Positions 8,679 through 18,634 of a DNA stretch of 64,000 bases are shown piece by piece; position 1 is the stretch's first letter, and each line of letters starts with the position of its first letter. The DNA comes from Cronobacter sakazakii (GTDB lineage: Bacteria > Pseudomonadota > Gammaproteobacteria > Enterobacterales > Enterobacteriaceae). The translations under genes and the position numbers were made by a program. The stretch spans positions 868,001-932,000 of the forward strand of contig NZ_CP011047.1 in the NCBI RefSeq assembly GCF_000982825.1, read 5' to 3'. Below the pieces are notes generated by a model. That model made no database searches, was not told the origin of the DNA, and saw only the letters and a list, made by a program, of their open reading frames with translations.

Positions 8679-9884
8679 TTACGCCGCGTCATCCTGCTCA
8701 GGTTTCGCGCTGGCGGCGGGCAGATCCGCTAAAACGGACGTAAATTCCGGCGACGGCACCAGCGATTCGCGCGTGATCTCCTTAATCGACTTCGCACCGG
8801 TCAGCGTCATCGCCACCCGCATCTCCTTCTCAATCAGATTCAGCAGATTCGCCACGCCTTTCTCGCCGTGGGTCGCGAGCGCGTAAAGGTACGCGCGGCC
8901 CAGCAGCACGCTGTCGGCCCCGAGCGCAATCATACGTACCACATCCAGCCCGTTGCGGATGCCGCTGTCGGCGAGAATGGTGATATCGCCCTTCACCGCA
9001 TCGGCGATGGCGGGCAGCGCGCGGGCGGACGAGAGCACGCCATCAAGCTGGCGGCCGCCGTGGTTGGAGACCACAATCCCGTCGGCACCGAAGCGCACCG
9101 CGTCGCGGGCATCTTCCGGGTCGAGGATCCCTTTGATAACCATCGGTCCGTCCCAGAATTCGCGGATCCACTCCAGGTCTTTCCACGAGATAGACGGGTC
9201 GAAATTGTTCGCCAGCCAGCCGATGTAATCTTCAAGCCCGGTCGGCTTGCCAAGATACGCGGAAATATTGCCGAGATCGTGCGGGCGGCCATTCAGGCCC
9301 ACGTCCCACGCCCACTGCGGGTGCGTCACCGCCTGCCAGTAGCGGCGCATGGCGGCATTGGTGCCGCTCATACCGGAATGGGCGTCGCGGTAACGCGCGC
9401 CGGGTGTGGGCATATCAACGGTAAACACCAGCGTTGAGCAGCCCGCCGCTTTGGCGCGCTCCAGCGCGTTACGCATAAAACCGCGGTCGCGCAGCACGTA
9501 GAGCTGAAACCACATCGGGCGGTTCATCACTGGCGCGACTTCTTCAATGGGGCAGACGGACACCGTCGAGAGCGTAAACGGAATGCCTTTCGCCGAGGCC
9601 GCGCGCGCCGCCTGAACTTCGCCGCGACGCGCGTACATGCCGCACAACCCGACCGGCCCCAGCGCGACGGGCATCGAGAGCGTTTCGTTAAACAGCGTCG
9701 TCTCAAGGCTCAAATCCGACATATTTTTCAGCACGCGCTGGCGCAGCGCTACCTGCGAGAGATCTTCCACGTTGCGCTTAAGGGTATATTCCGCGTAGGC
9801 CCCGCCGTCGATATAGTGAAACAGAAACGGCGGCAGGATACGCTGCGCCGCTGCGCGATAGTCGCTGGCTGCGGAAATAATCAT
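8679..9884 (-). CDS. lldD: FMN-dependent L-lactate dehydrogenase
   Basis: LldD oxidises L-lactate to pyruvate at the inner membrane and passes electrons to the respiratory chain. The 401-residue protein (E. coli 396) is a complete FMN alpha-hydroxy-acid dehydrogenase, with the catalytic histidine in SNHGGRQLDG and the substrate arginine next to it. FMN-site segments DSGIRNGLDVVRMIALGA and LLGRAYLYAL are intact. It overlaps the lldR stop by 4 bp and is the last gene of lldPRD. Confidence 0.96.
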   Translation of the reverse strand: MIISAASDYRAAAQRILPPFLFHYIDGGAYAEYTLKRNVEDLSQVALRQRVLKNMSDLSLETTLFNETLSMPVALGPVGLCGMYARRGEVQAARAASAKGIPFTLSTVSVCPIEEVAPVMNRPMWFQLYVLRDRGFMRNALERAKAAGCSTLVFTVDMPTPGARYRDAHSGMSGTNAAMRRYWQAVTHPQWAWDVGLNGRPHDLGNISAYLGKPTGLEDYIGWLANNFDPSISWKDLEWIREFWDGPMVIKGILDPEDARDAVRFGADGIVVSNHGGRQLDGVLSSARALPAIADAVKGDITILADSGIRNGLDVVRMIALGADSVLLGRAYLYALATHGEKGVANLLNLIEKEMRVAMTLTGAKSIKEITRESLVPSPEFTSVLADLPAASAKPEQDDAA

Positions 9885-10669
9885 TCTTTATTCTCCCTGG
9901 AAGGTTGCATTACGTCGTCGGGCAGGCGGGTGACACGCGCCTGGCGGGCGACATCTTCATCAAGCTGTTTAATCGTGGAGTGGACAAAGCCGAGGTGGCG
10001 CAGCGTCGCGTTGCGCGCCCGTTCGGCATCGCCGGTTTCGATCGCCTCCAGCATCTCGCGGTGCTGGCCGGTGAGCTGCGCGAAAATCGGCTGTTGCAGA
10101 TACATCCGCTGACGGCTCTCCATCACCGACGATTGCAGCAGATCGAAAAAGCCGCGCATGGTCTGGAGCAGCACCACGTTGTGCGACGCCTCGGCAATCG
10201 CCAGGTGAAAGCGCACGTCGGCCTGCGAGGCGAGATCCGGGTCGTCGCGCTCGGTAAACTGCAACATCGCGTCGAAGCAGTAGCGCAGCTTTTCTTTATC
10301 CTGCGCGGTGGCGCGTAGCGCCGCATACCACGCGGTGCTGGCTTCAATGGCGTGGCGGGCCTCTAAAATGTCGTAGCGATACCCCGGATCGTCCGCCATC
10401 AGGTGACGGATGGGCTGGACGATGCGCTGTTCCGACCACGGCTCCAGCTGATAGCGCACAAAGGTGCCGCCGCCGCGACGGCTTATCAGCAGCCCGTCGC
10501 GAATCAAAATCTGTAACGCTTCGCGCAGTGAATTACGCGAGACGCCAAGCTCCTGCGCGAGCTGTCGCTCAGAGGGCAGGCGCATTCCGGCTTCCAGCCC
10601 GCGCTCGGTGATGAGCGCACGAATGCGCTCCACCAGATGGTCGGCCAGTCGCCGGGTCATCAATGTCAT
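9881..10669 (-). CDS. lldR: L-lactate-responsive regulator LldR (GntR/FadR family)
   Basis: LldR controls lldPRD in response to L-lactate. The N-terminal winged helix-turn-helix is clear (MRLPSERQLAQELGVSRNSLREAL), followed by an all-helical FCD effector domain containing DVRFHLAIAEASHNVVLLQ. The product has 262 residues (E. coli 258). Its start overlaps the lldP stop by 4 bp and its stop overlaps lldD by 4 bp. Two matching operator-like palindromes upstream of lldP are its probable targets. Confidence 0.94.
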   Translation of the reverse strand: MTLMTRRLADHLVERIRALITERGLEAGMRLPSERQLAQELGVSRNSLREALQILIRDGLLISRRGGGTFVRYQLEPWSEQRIVQPIRHLMADDPGYRYDILEARHAIEASTAWYAALRATAQDKEKLRYCFDAMLQFTERDDPDLASQADVRFHLAIAEASHNVVLLQTMRGFFDLLQSSVMESRQRMYLQQPIFAQLTGQHREMLEAIETGDAERARNATLRHLGFVHSTIKQLDEDVARQARVTRLPDDVMQPSRENKE

Positions 10670-12321
10670 GGGATCATCCAGGTAAAGTAATAAGCCTGAA
10701 GCAGCGTGATAAGCCCCACCATGCAGGTGAACGCCAGACTGTGCTTCACGGTAAAGCGGAAAAGATCGGACTCTTTGCCCACCAGCCCCACCGCCGCGCA
10801 GGCGATAGCGATAGACTGCGGCGAAATCATCTTGCCGGTTACGCCGCCGGTGGTGTTCGCCGCCACCATCAGAATATCCGAGACGCCGGTCTGCTGGGCG
10901 GCCGTGGCCTGGAGTGCTGCAAAGAGCGCGTTCGACGAGGTATCCGAACCGGTCAGGAACACGCCAAGCCAGCCGAGGAACGGCGAGAAGAACGGAAACG
11001 CGCTGCCGGTGTGCGCCAGTGCGAGCGCCAGCGTCGAGGAGAGCCCGGAGTAGTTAGAGATAAACGCGAACGCCAGCACCATGCCGATGGAGTAAATCGG
11101 CAGCGCCAGTTCTTTCATGGTCTGGCCGAAGGTTTCTACAGCGGCTTTCGGCTTCATGCGCAGCCAGATAATCGAAATGATGGCCGCCACGAAAATCGCG
11201 GTGCCGGTGGCGGAGAGCCAGTCGAATTTATAGACCGCCGCATAAGAGGTGGCCTTTGCGACGACCGGCGGCATGCGGGCCACGAGGCCATTGAGGTACG
11301 GCACGGAGACGTTAAACACCAGGTCTGAGAGCGGGCCGCCTTTGGCGAACAGCGCTTTAAACGGCGGAATGCTCCAGAGCGTCACCGTGGCGGTCAGGAA
11401 CAGGAACGGTGTCCAGGCGCGCACCACCTGGCCTGCGGTGTAATGCTTGCGCGCCAGCGTTTGATCGACCACCGAGGCGCCCATATCGCCGAAGCGGAAA
11501 ATACGCACCGGCTGCCAGCGTTTAAGAAACAGCGTCAGGCAGACCAGCGACACCAGCGAGGAGATAATGTCCGGCAGCTCCGGCCCGATAAAGTTCGAGC
11601 TTAAATACTGGGCGATAGCGAACGAGCCGCCCGCTACCAGCACCGCGGGCCAGGTCTCTTTAATGCCGCGCCAGCCGTCCATAATCGCCATGATCCAGAA
11701 CAGCACGATAATGGTCAGGAACGGTAACTGACGGCCGACCATCTGGCCAATCTGGAAGCTGTCGAGGCCGGTCACCTGGCCTGCCACCAGAATCGGAATG
11801 CCCATCGCGCCAAACGCCACCGGCGCGGTGTTAACAATCAGGCACAGCCCGGCGGCGTACAGTGGGTTAAAGCCAAGCCCCACCAGCAACGCGGCGGTGA
11901 TCGCCACCGGCGCGCCGAAGCCTGCGGCCCCTTCCAGAAACGCGCCGAAGGAGAAACCGACAATCAGCATTTGCAGACGCTGGTCCGGCGTGATGGAGAG
12001 AATCGACGAACGGATAATATCGAACTGCCCGGTTTTCACCGAAATTTTATAAACGAACACCGCGGCGATGATAATCCACGCGATAGGCCACAGGCCGTAG
12101 AAGAAGCCGTAAATCACCGACGCGAACGCGCGCTCCGCCGGCATTTTGTAGAAAAAGAGCGCCACCAGCAGCGCGATGGCGACGGTAATGGTCGCCGCCA
12201 TGTAGCCCTTCAGCTTGAGCTTAATCAGCGCGAAAAAGAAAAACAGGATCGGCAAAGCGGCAATCAGGCTCGAAAGCCAGAGATTACCTGCCGGGTCATA
12301 ATTCTGCTGCCAGAGGTGCAT
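10666..12321 (-). CDS. lldP: L-lactate permease
   Basis: LldP imports L-lactate with protons across the inner membrane. The 551-residue protein equals the E. coli length when started at the ATG at 12321, which gives MHLWQQNYDPAGN and has AGGAG 7 bp upstream. A longer reading from 12345 lacks this support. The sequence is a polytopic membrane protein with the conserved stretches GAFLEGAAGFGAPVAIT and SDTSSNALFAALQATAA. It is the first gene of the coupled lldPRD operon. Confidence 0.96.
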   Translation of the reverse strand: MHLWQQNYDPAGNLWLSSLIAALPILFFFFALIKLKLKGYMAATITVAIALLVALFFYKMPAERAFASVIYGFFYGLWPIAWIIIAAVFVYKISVKTGQFDIIRSSILSITPDQRLQMLIVGFSFGAFLEGAAGFGAPVAITAALLVGLGFNPLYAAGLCLIVNTAPVAFGAMGIPILVAGQVTGLDSFQIGQMVGRQLPFLTIIVLFWIMAIMDGWRGIKETWPAVLVAGGSFAIAQYLSSNFIGPELPDIISSLVSLVCLTLFLKRWQPVRIFRFGDMGASVVDQTLARKHYTAGQVVRAWTPFLFLTATVTLWSIPPFKALFAKGGPLSDLVFNVSVPYLNGLVARMPPVVAKATSYAAVYKFDWLSATGTAIFVAAIISIIWLRMKPKAAVETFGQTMKELALPIYSIGMVLAFAFISNYSGLSSTLALALAHTGSAFPFFSPFLGWLGVFLTGSDTSSNALFAALQATAAQQTGVSDILMVAANTTGGVTGKMISPQSIAIACAAVGLVGKESDLFRFTVKHSLAFTCMVGLITLLQAYYFTWMIP

Positions 12322-12389
12322 AGCGAATCTCCTGCGGGCCTTCATTCGTGCCGGAAGTCTGTGCTTCTGTTAGCGCGGATTTGTAAAAG

Positions 12390-12401
12390 TGGCCCAACCA
12401 A
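12390..12401. promoter_or_regulatory. LldR-type operator, lldP-proximal
   Basis: TGGCCCAACCAA lies about 70 bp upstream of the lldP start. It is the reverse complement of the distal site at 12515-12527, apart from the outermost base. In E. coli LldR binds two such sites flanking the lldP promoter. Confidence 0.7.
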
Positions 12402-12514
12402 TGTGTTGTTGTAGGGTGAATGACAACAAAATGTTAACTATTTGTTAGGTGTCGGCAACACGTTGGTTGCGCTTTTTTGGGGTTTTGTGAGTGGGCGGTA
12501 AGTTTGCGAGGGAA

Positions 12515-12527
12515 TTGGTTGGGCCAA
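12515..12527. promoter_or_regulatory. LldR-type operator, lldP-distal
   Basis: TTGGTTGGGCCAA is an imperfect palindrome, centred about 125 bp from the proximal site and in inverse orientation. Two spaced sites would allow loop-type repression or activation by LldR. Confidence 0.7.
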
Positions 12528-12724
12528 TGTGTGTTATGACTGACGGTTTAGTACATCTCGTTTTTCGTCTAGAGAAAGCGTGGAATGTCTCTCGCAATAC
12601 TCGCACATAAAACAGTTTGCTTTCGTTTACCGCAGTAAAATCATCTTCGATTCCAGCGGCGGGAAGCCCGGAAGGTATGACAGAGAATGATGCCGGAGTG
12701 TGACTATGTGCAGGGAAGCGCGTC

Positions 12725-13045
12725 ATGTTTGAATTAATTTTTCATCCGGGCGCGGCGGAAGAGCTCTACGCGCTTGATCCCGTCATGCAGGCGAAAGTAT
12801 TGAGAGGGCTGGAAAAGCTTGAACGAGAAGGCTTCCGGATGCGTTATCCTGATTCGCGTGCGCTGAGCGGGGGCTTGTACGAACTGCGGGTTGGCGGTAA
12901 AGATATTGCTCGTACGTTTTTTGCTTATGCAGCCGGCCAGCGTATTTTTATTTTGCGTACTTTTATAAAAAAGACGCAAAAAACGCCGCTACGTGAATTC
13001 GAAATTGCACTCAAACGATTGGAGGAGCTCAGCCATGACGGTTAA
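12725..13045 (+). CDS. HigB/RelE-like type II toxin
   Basis: The 106-residue product looks like a RelE-superfamily mRNA interferase of the phage Gp49/HigB type. It begins FELIFHPGAAEELYALDP and contains LSGGLYELRVGGKDIARTFFAYAAGQRIFILRTFIKKTQKTP, the usual basic strand pattern ending in the conserved F-x-KK-x-xKTP segment. Toxin-first order and an 11-bp overlap with the following XRE gene are typical of higBA pairs. Its cleavage activity is inferred from family membership. Confidence 0.85.
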   Translation: MFELIFHPGAAEELYALDPVMQAKVLRGLEKLEREGFRMRYPDSRALSGGLYELRVGGKDIARTFFAYAAGQRIFILRTFIKKTQKTPLREFEIALKRLEELSHDG

Positions 13046-13319
13046 AGGTATCACCTTTGCACAGGTGAAAGCGCGCGCCTTTGAAAACGCAGCGGTTCAG
13101 GCAGCTTACGAGCAACAAATACGTCAAGAAGAGCTAAGCGCCCTGCTTATTGCGATGCGTACACAGGCAGGCCTCACAAAAAACGATGTGGCTGAAAAAA
13201 TGGGTGTTTCACTGCCGGAGGTCAGCCAGCTTGAAGATAATGCGCATGGGGCAAGCGTCGACACGCTTCGGAATTATGCGCAGGCTTGTGGCGTTACGTT
13301 AAAACTTTCTCCTGGTTAA
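13035..13319 (+). CDS. XRE-family antitoxin of the HigB-like toxin
   Basis: This 94-residue protein has a helix-turn-helix of XRE type (MRTQAGLTKNDVAEKMGVSLPEVSQLED). It starts at the ATG at 13035, inside the toxin gene, with GGAGG at 13020-13024. A longer in-frame reading from 12993 would lie deeper within the toxin gene. It is expected to bind the toxin and repress the shared promoter. Confidence 0.85.
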   Translation: MTVKGITFAQVKARAFENAAVQAAYEQQIRQEELSALLIAMRTQAGLTKNDVAEKMGVSLPEVSQLEDNAHGASVDTLRNYAQACGVTLKLSPG

Positions 13320-13347
13320 ACACGGCCGCCAGGTGGCGGCCCGCCGA

Positions 13348-13710
13348 TCAAAACTCGCTTTTCGCAAAGCCGGTCATCTCTTTCAGGCCCATTTCACGGC
13401 CCAGCGCGGTCATCGGGTGAACGACCACCAGCCCGCGCACGCTTTTCTTCAGCTTGCCCATATCGGCCTGCTCTTTTTTGGTGATAGCGCGTTTAAACGG
13501 CATCGCCATCAGCTTCTGCGCTTCTTTGCTGAGCTTGTCGGTACGCACGTCTTTCAGGCGCGCGATTTCCGCTTCCAGCGTGGCGATCTCCTGCTCCAGC
13601 TCCGCGTATTTATCGGCGGCTTCCGTCAGGGAAACGGCGGCCTGCTGGTGACGCAGGGCATCAAGGCGGTCGCTCAGGCGTTTAATTTCAGCTTTTTCGA
13701 TCTCTTTCAT
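13348..13710 (-). CDS. yibL: Ribosome-associated protein YibL
   Basis: The 120-residue protein matches E. coli YibL in length and most residues, including MPFKRAITKKEQADMGKLKK and RGLVVVHPMTALGREMGL. The N-terminal half is a charged coiled coil (ADKYAELEQEIATLEAEIARLK). YibL associates with ribosomes in E. coli, but its role is unclear. In E. coli it sits between mtlR and lldP, so finding it next to lldPRD preserves that link, with the toxin-antitoxin pair now in between. Confidence 0.92.
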   Translation of the reverse strand: MKEIEKAEIKRLSDRLDALRHQQAAVSLTEAADKYAELEQEIATLEAEIARLKDVRTDKLSKEAQKLMAMPFKRAITKKEQADMGKLKKSVRGLVVVHPMTALGREMGLKEMTGFAKSEF

Positions 13711-13779
13711 TCACACAAACCATCAGAAAAGGGGGATTGCTGCAAAGGATACACTAATTGCGGGGGACGAATGAAAAAA

Positions 13780-13811
13780 GCGGGAAAAGTCTCCCGCCCG
13801 AAGGCGGGAGA
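13780..13811 (-). terminator. Terminator of glpFK
   Basis: The stem CTCCCGCC / GGCGGGAG (13791-13798 and 13803-13810) lies 28 bp after the glpK stop. Read on the minus strand, it is followed by ACTTTT and then a run of T. Confidence 0.75.
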
Positions 13812-13838
13812 AAAGGGAGATACCAATGAGGTTAACGC

Positions 13839-15353
<1,515 letters not shown>

Positions 15354-15374
15354 CATTTTTATCCCGTAAATCGG

Positions 15375-16223
15375 TTACAGCGAAGCTTTCTGTTGTGCGC
15401 TGCTGACAGAAGGTTTATCCGCTTCTGGCTCGCAGGTGTCGCACGGTAAATGGCGGCCAATCAGTTTGCGATAGCCAAACGCGCCAAGTGCCGCGCCGAC
15501 GACCGGGCCGAGGGCCGGCACCAGGAAGTAAGGAATGTCACGCCCGCCGGTAAAGGCCACGTTACCCCAGCCTGCGAGCCATGCGAACGCCTTCGGTCCT
15601 AAATCGCGCGCCGGGTTCATGGCGAAGCCGGTGAGCGGGCCCATTGACGCGCCAATAACCGCAATCAGCAGGCCAATCAGCAGCGGCGCCAGCGGGCCGC
15701 GCGGAATGCCGTTGCCGTCGTCGGTCAGCGCCAGGATAACGCCCATCAGAATGGCGGTAATGATCATTTCAACCGCAAACGCCTGCACCAGGTTGATGTG
15801 CGGGTTTGGATAAGTCGAGAAAATACCGGCCAGATCGAGACTTTCGACGCTGCCGCGAACCATGTGGTGAGTCTGTTCGTAATCGAGGAAGAGATTGTAG
15901 TAAAGCCCGTAAACTAACGCCGCTGCGCAAAAGGCGCCGGCAAACTGAGAAATAATAAAAGGAACCACTTTGCGCCCGTCGAAACAGGCAAACAGCCACA
16001 ACGCGATGGTTACCGCCGGGTTAAGATGCGCGCCGGAAACGCCTGCGGTCAGGTAGATGGCCATCGCCACGCCCAGACCCCAGATGATGCTGATTTCCCA
16101 CTGACCGAAACTGGCTCCTGCCACTTTCAGCGCCGCCACGCAGCCCACACCGAAGAAAATCAACAACCCGGTACCGAGGAATTCGGCGATGCACTCGCCT
16201 TTTAAGGTTGATGTTTGACTCAT
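15375..16223 (-). CDS. glpF: Glycerol facilitator (aquaglyceroporin)
   Basis: GlpF lets glycerol cross the inner membrane by facilitated diffusion. The 282-residue product (E. coli 281) has six membrane helices and both half-helix NPA motifs, SGAHLNPAVTIAL and GFAMNPARDLGPKAF, the latter including the selectivity arginine. It is the first gene of glpFK. The E. coli third gene glpX is absent downstream. Confidence 0.97.
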   Translation of the reverse strand: MSQTSTLKGECIAEFLGTGLLIFFGVGCVAALKVAGASFGQWEISIIWGLGVAMAIYLTAGVSGAHLNPAVTIALWLFACFDGRKVVPFIISQFAGAFCAAALVYGLYYNLFLDYEQTHHMVRGSVESLDLAGIFSTYPNPHINLVQAFAVEMIITAILMGVILALTDDGNGIPRGPLAPLLIGLLIAVIGASMGPLTGFAMNPARDLGPKAFAWLAGWGNVAFTGGRDIPYFLVPALGPVVGAALGAFGYRKLIGRHLPCDTCEPEADKPSVSSAQQKASL

Positions 16224-16658
16224 AATCGGGTCCTGAAGGCTAATTGATGATTATTGTATGCATGGTGTCGAAGACGACCACGATGTCATGTAGACATGGT
16301 GTTAACTTATCGTTAACGAACAAAAACGAGAAATATCGAAATTAAAATGTGTGTGTCACGTCAAGAAAATGAGCGTTTTCGCGCTCGATAGCGTGTTTTT
16401 CGGACAGGATGAAGTGAGAGCTGAATCATTTCATTAACGCATATGTTAACAATTTACCGTAGCGTGTCGCGAATACACTCGGTTTAGACTGAAAAAGCGC
16501 GCAAACCGCAATCCGTGCGGGTTGTCGCTGGACAGGGGCACAAGGGCTTCATACAATCGGGACTAGTGTTGTGCACACAGATTAATTTAAGGCGTCGCCG
16601 GGCACCGGGACGAGGATAGTTATCCATCAACGCCTTGCAATTCAGGAGAGGTAGGACG
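16224..16658. promoter_or_regulatory. glpF-zapB divergent regulatory region
   Basis: This 435-bp gap holds the promoters of glpFK and zapB. The palindrome TCGTTAACGA at 16310-16319, followed by ACAAAAACGAG, resembles GlpR half-site clusters. Exact operators could not be fixed by eye. No credible gene lies here. Confidence 0.55.
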
Positions 16659-16898
16659 ATGTCATTTGAAGTGTTTGAGAAACTGGAAGCCAAAGTTCAG
16701 CAGGCTGTTGATACTATCACCCTGCTGCAGATGGAAATCGAAGAGCTGAAAGACAAGAACAACCAACTTGCTCAGGAAGTTCAGAACGCCCAGGGTAGCC
16801 GCGAAGCGCTGGAGCAGGAAAACCACCAGCTGCGTGAACAGCAGCATGTCTGGCAGGAACGCCTGCAGGCGCTGCTGGGAAAAATGGAAGAAGTGTGA
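16659..16898 (+). CDS. zapB: Cell division protein ZapB
   Basis: ZapB is a cytoplasmic, entirely coiled-coil protein that joins the divisome through ZapA and helps Z-ring assembly. The 79 residues match the E. coli length and pattern (MSFEVFEKLEAKVQQAVDTITLLQ to LQALLGKMEEV). An upstream in-frame ATG at 16635 gives an unrelated extension, so the ATG at 16659 was chosen. It is divergent from glpF, as in E. coli. Confidence 0.96.
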   Translation: MSFEVFEKLEAKVQQAVDTITLLQMEIEELKDKNNQLAQEVQNAQGSREALEQENHQLREQQHVWQERLQALLGKMEEV

Positions 16899-16922
16899 TT
16901 ACCGCACTTTGAACCAAAAAGA

Positions 16923-16947
16923 ACGGGCGCTCAGGGCGCCCGTTTTT
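16923..16947 (+). terminator. Terminator between zapB and rraA
   Basis: The stem ACGGGCGC / GCGCCCGT with loop TCAGG is followed by T5 on the plus strand and preceded by A-rich sequence. It can therefore act in both directions for the convergent zapB and rraA genes. Confidence 0.85.
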
Positions 16948-16948
16948 G

Positions 16949-17434
16949 TTACTCGATATCCAGCGGATCTTCAGAAAGGATAATACCGGTATTGTCGGCG
17001 TAAAGATGATCGCCGGAGAAGAAGGTCACGCCGCCGAAATTGACGCGCACGTCGCTTTCGCCGATGCCTTCGCCCGCAGCGCCCACCGGGATCGCCGCCA
17101 GCGCCTGGATGCCGACATCCAGCTCCGCCAGATCGTCCACCTGACGCACCGCGCCGTAGACGACAAGCCCTTCCCATTCATTCTGCACCGCAAGGCGCGC
17201 CAGTTCCGCATCAATCAGGGCGCGGCGTACCGAACCGCCGCCATCTACCAGTAAAACGCGTCCGCGGCCATTTTCTTCGAGCAGCTCATACAGCAACCCG
17301 TTGTCCTCGAAACATTTCACCGTGATGATTTGCCCGCCAAAAGAAGAGCGACCGCCGAAGTTGGAGAACAGAGGCTCCACAACGTTGACCTCTTCCTGGT
17401 AGATGTCACAAAGCTCAGAAGTATCGTATTTCAT
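16949..17434 (-). CDS. rraA: Regulator of ribonuclease activity A
   Basis: RraA binds the C-terminal region of RNase E and lowers its activity, altering mRNA decay. The 161-residue protein from ATG 17434 matches E. coli (MKYDTSELCDIYQEEVNVVEP). A start at 17458 would add eight non-conserved residues. The segments LLVDGGGSVRRALIDAELA and AAGEGIGESDVRVNFGG are intact. It is followed by the shared terminator with zapB. Confidence 0.96.
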   Translation of the reverse strand: MKYDTSELCDIYQEEVNVVEPLFSNFGGRSSFGGQIITVKCFEDNGLLYELLEENGRGRVLLVDGGGSVRRALIDAELARLAVQNEWEGLVVYGAVRQVDDLAELDVGIQALAAIPVGAAGEGIGESDVRVNFGGVTFFSGDHLYADNTGIILSEDPLDIE

Positions 17435-17526
17435 AGGTTTAACGTTCAGTTGCTGCAAGAACTGTCAGTATATCGCTTAACGCGCGCTGTTGGCAAAATC
17501 ATCAATTGTTAATTGATGCGGGTCAG

Positions 17527-18459
17527 TTAACGCAGCTGCTGGCTGACGATAAGCCCGATGATAAACAGCAGATTCACCAGCAGCGCCGCTTTCACCGTGC
17601 GCTCAAGCATTGGGCGCATCGCCGCAGGCTCGGTTTCGCGCAGCACAAAACGCGCCTGACGTGCCAGCAACGGGCTAGCGAGCAGGAACAGCCAGCCCCA
17701 GAGACTGTGCAGCCACAGCAGATTAAACACGGCGAGACAGACCAGCGCGCCGACTAACAGCGCCACGTGGTAACGGCGGGCGACGACGGGGCCGAGGCGC
17801 ACCGCCAGCGTGTTTTTGCCGTTGCGGCGATCGCTGTCGATATCGCGCAGGTTGTTGATATTAAGCACCGCCGCGGCCAGCAGTCCGCAGGCGGTCGCAG
17901 GCAGCCAGACCGGCGCAATCAGCGTGTGAGCCTGGAGATACCAGCTGCCGAGCACGCTCAGCCAGCCGAAGAAAATCAGCACAGAGACATCGCCAAGCCC
18001 CATATAACCGTAAGGACGCGTGCCGACGGTATAGGTAATGGCGGCGAGGATAGAGAGCGCGCCAAGCGCCAGGAACCCGAGCACGTCGGCCATGCTGTGA
18101 CAGGCGACATAGACCAGCGCCAGCCCGGACACGCAAATCAGCGCCACGGTGAGCTGAATGGCGCGTTTCATCTGCGGTGTGGTAATCGCGCCTTTCTGCA
18201 TGCCGCGCAGCGGGCCGAGGCGGTCCGGCTGGTCGCTGCCTTTGACGGCGTCGCCATAATCGTTGGCCAGGTTGGAGAGAATTTGCAGCAGCCCGGCGGT
18301 CAGCAGCGCCAGCAGCGTAATCACGGGGTCGAAATAGCCCTGCCAGCCGGCAAGCGCGCTGCCGACGAGAATGGCGGAAAACGCCAGCGGCAGCGTGCGT
18401 GGCCGCAGGCTTTCAAGCCAGGCCTGAGTGCGATTTACTGCGTGTGTCGATGTATTCAT
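17527..18459 (-). CDS. menA: 1,4-dihydroxy-2-naphthoate polyprenyltransferase
   Basis: MenA attaches the octaprenyl chain to 1,4-dihydroxy-2-naphthoate in menaquinone synthesis at the inner membrane. The 310-residue protein (E. coli 308) is a UbiA-type membrane enzyme with the two aspartate-rich motifs SNLANDYGDAVKGSD and NNLRDIDSDRRNGKNT. It lies 92 bp upstream of rraA in transcription order and downstream of hslU, the order found in E. coli. Confidence 0.96.
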   Translation of the reverse strand: MNTSTHAVNRTQAWLESLRPRTLPLAFSAILVGSALAGWQGYFDPVITLLALLTAGLLQILSNLANDYGDAVKGSDQPDRLGPLRGMQKGAITTPQMKRAIQLTVALICVSGLALVYVACHSMADVLGFLALGALSILAAITYTVGTRPYGYMGLGDVSVLIFFGWLSVLGSWYLQAHTLIAPVWLPATACGLLAAAVLNINNLRDIDSDRRNGKNTLAVRLGPVVARRYHVALLVGALVCLAVFNLLWLHSLWGWLFLLASPLLARQARFVLRETEPAAMRPMLERTVKAALLVNLLFIIGLIVSQQLR

Positions 18460-18634
18460 AAGCGGATCTGAGCCAATAAAAATGAGGGCTTGCCTGCCTG
18501 ACGAAGCTGCGGATGGCTGGCGTCGCCTGAATAACCCGGCGCGCGAACGCCGGGAACAGACTGACCGCCTTACCGCACCTCACATCGGCGGGCAAAAGCC
18601 CTCACCAAAAGTGATGAAAATGCGTTGAGCGCGA

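Larger units (their letters stand above)
12322..12724. promoter_or_regulatory. lldPRD promoter region / gap before the toxin gene
   Basis: This 403-bp gap separates lldP from the divergently transcribed toxin gene. It contains two inverted LldR-like operators and is relatively AT-rich. No credible open reading frame is present. Confidence 0.65.
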
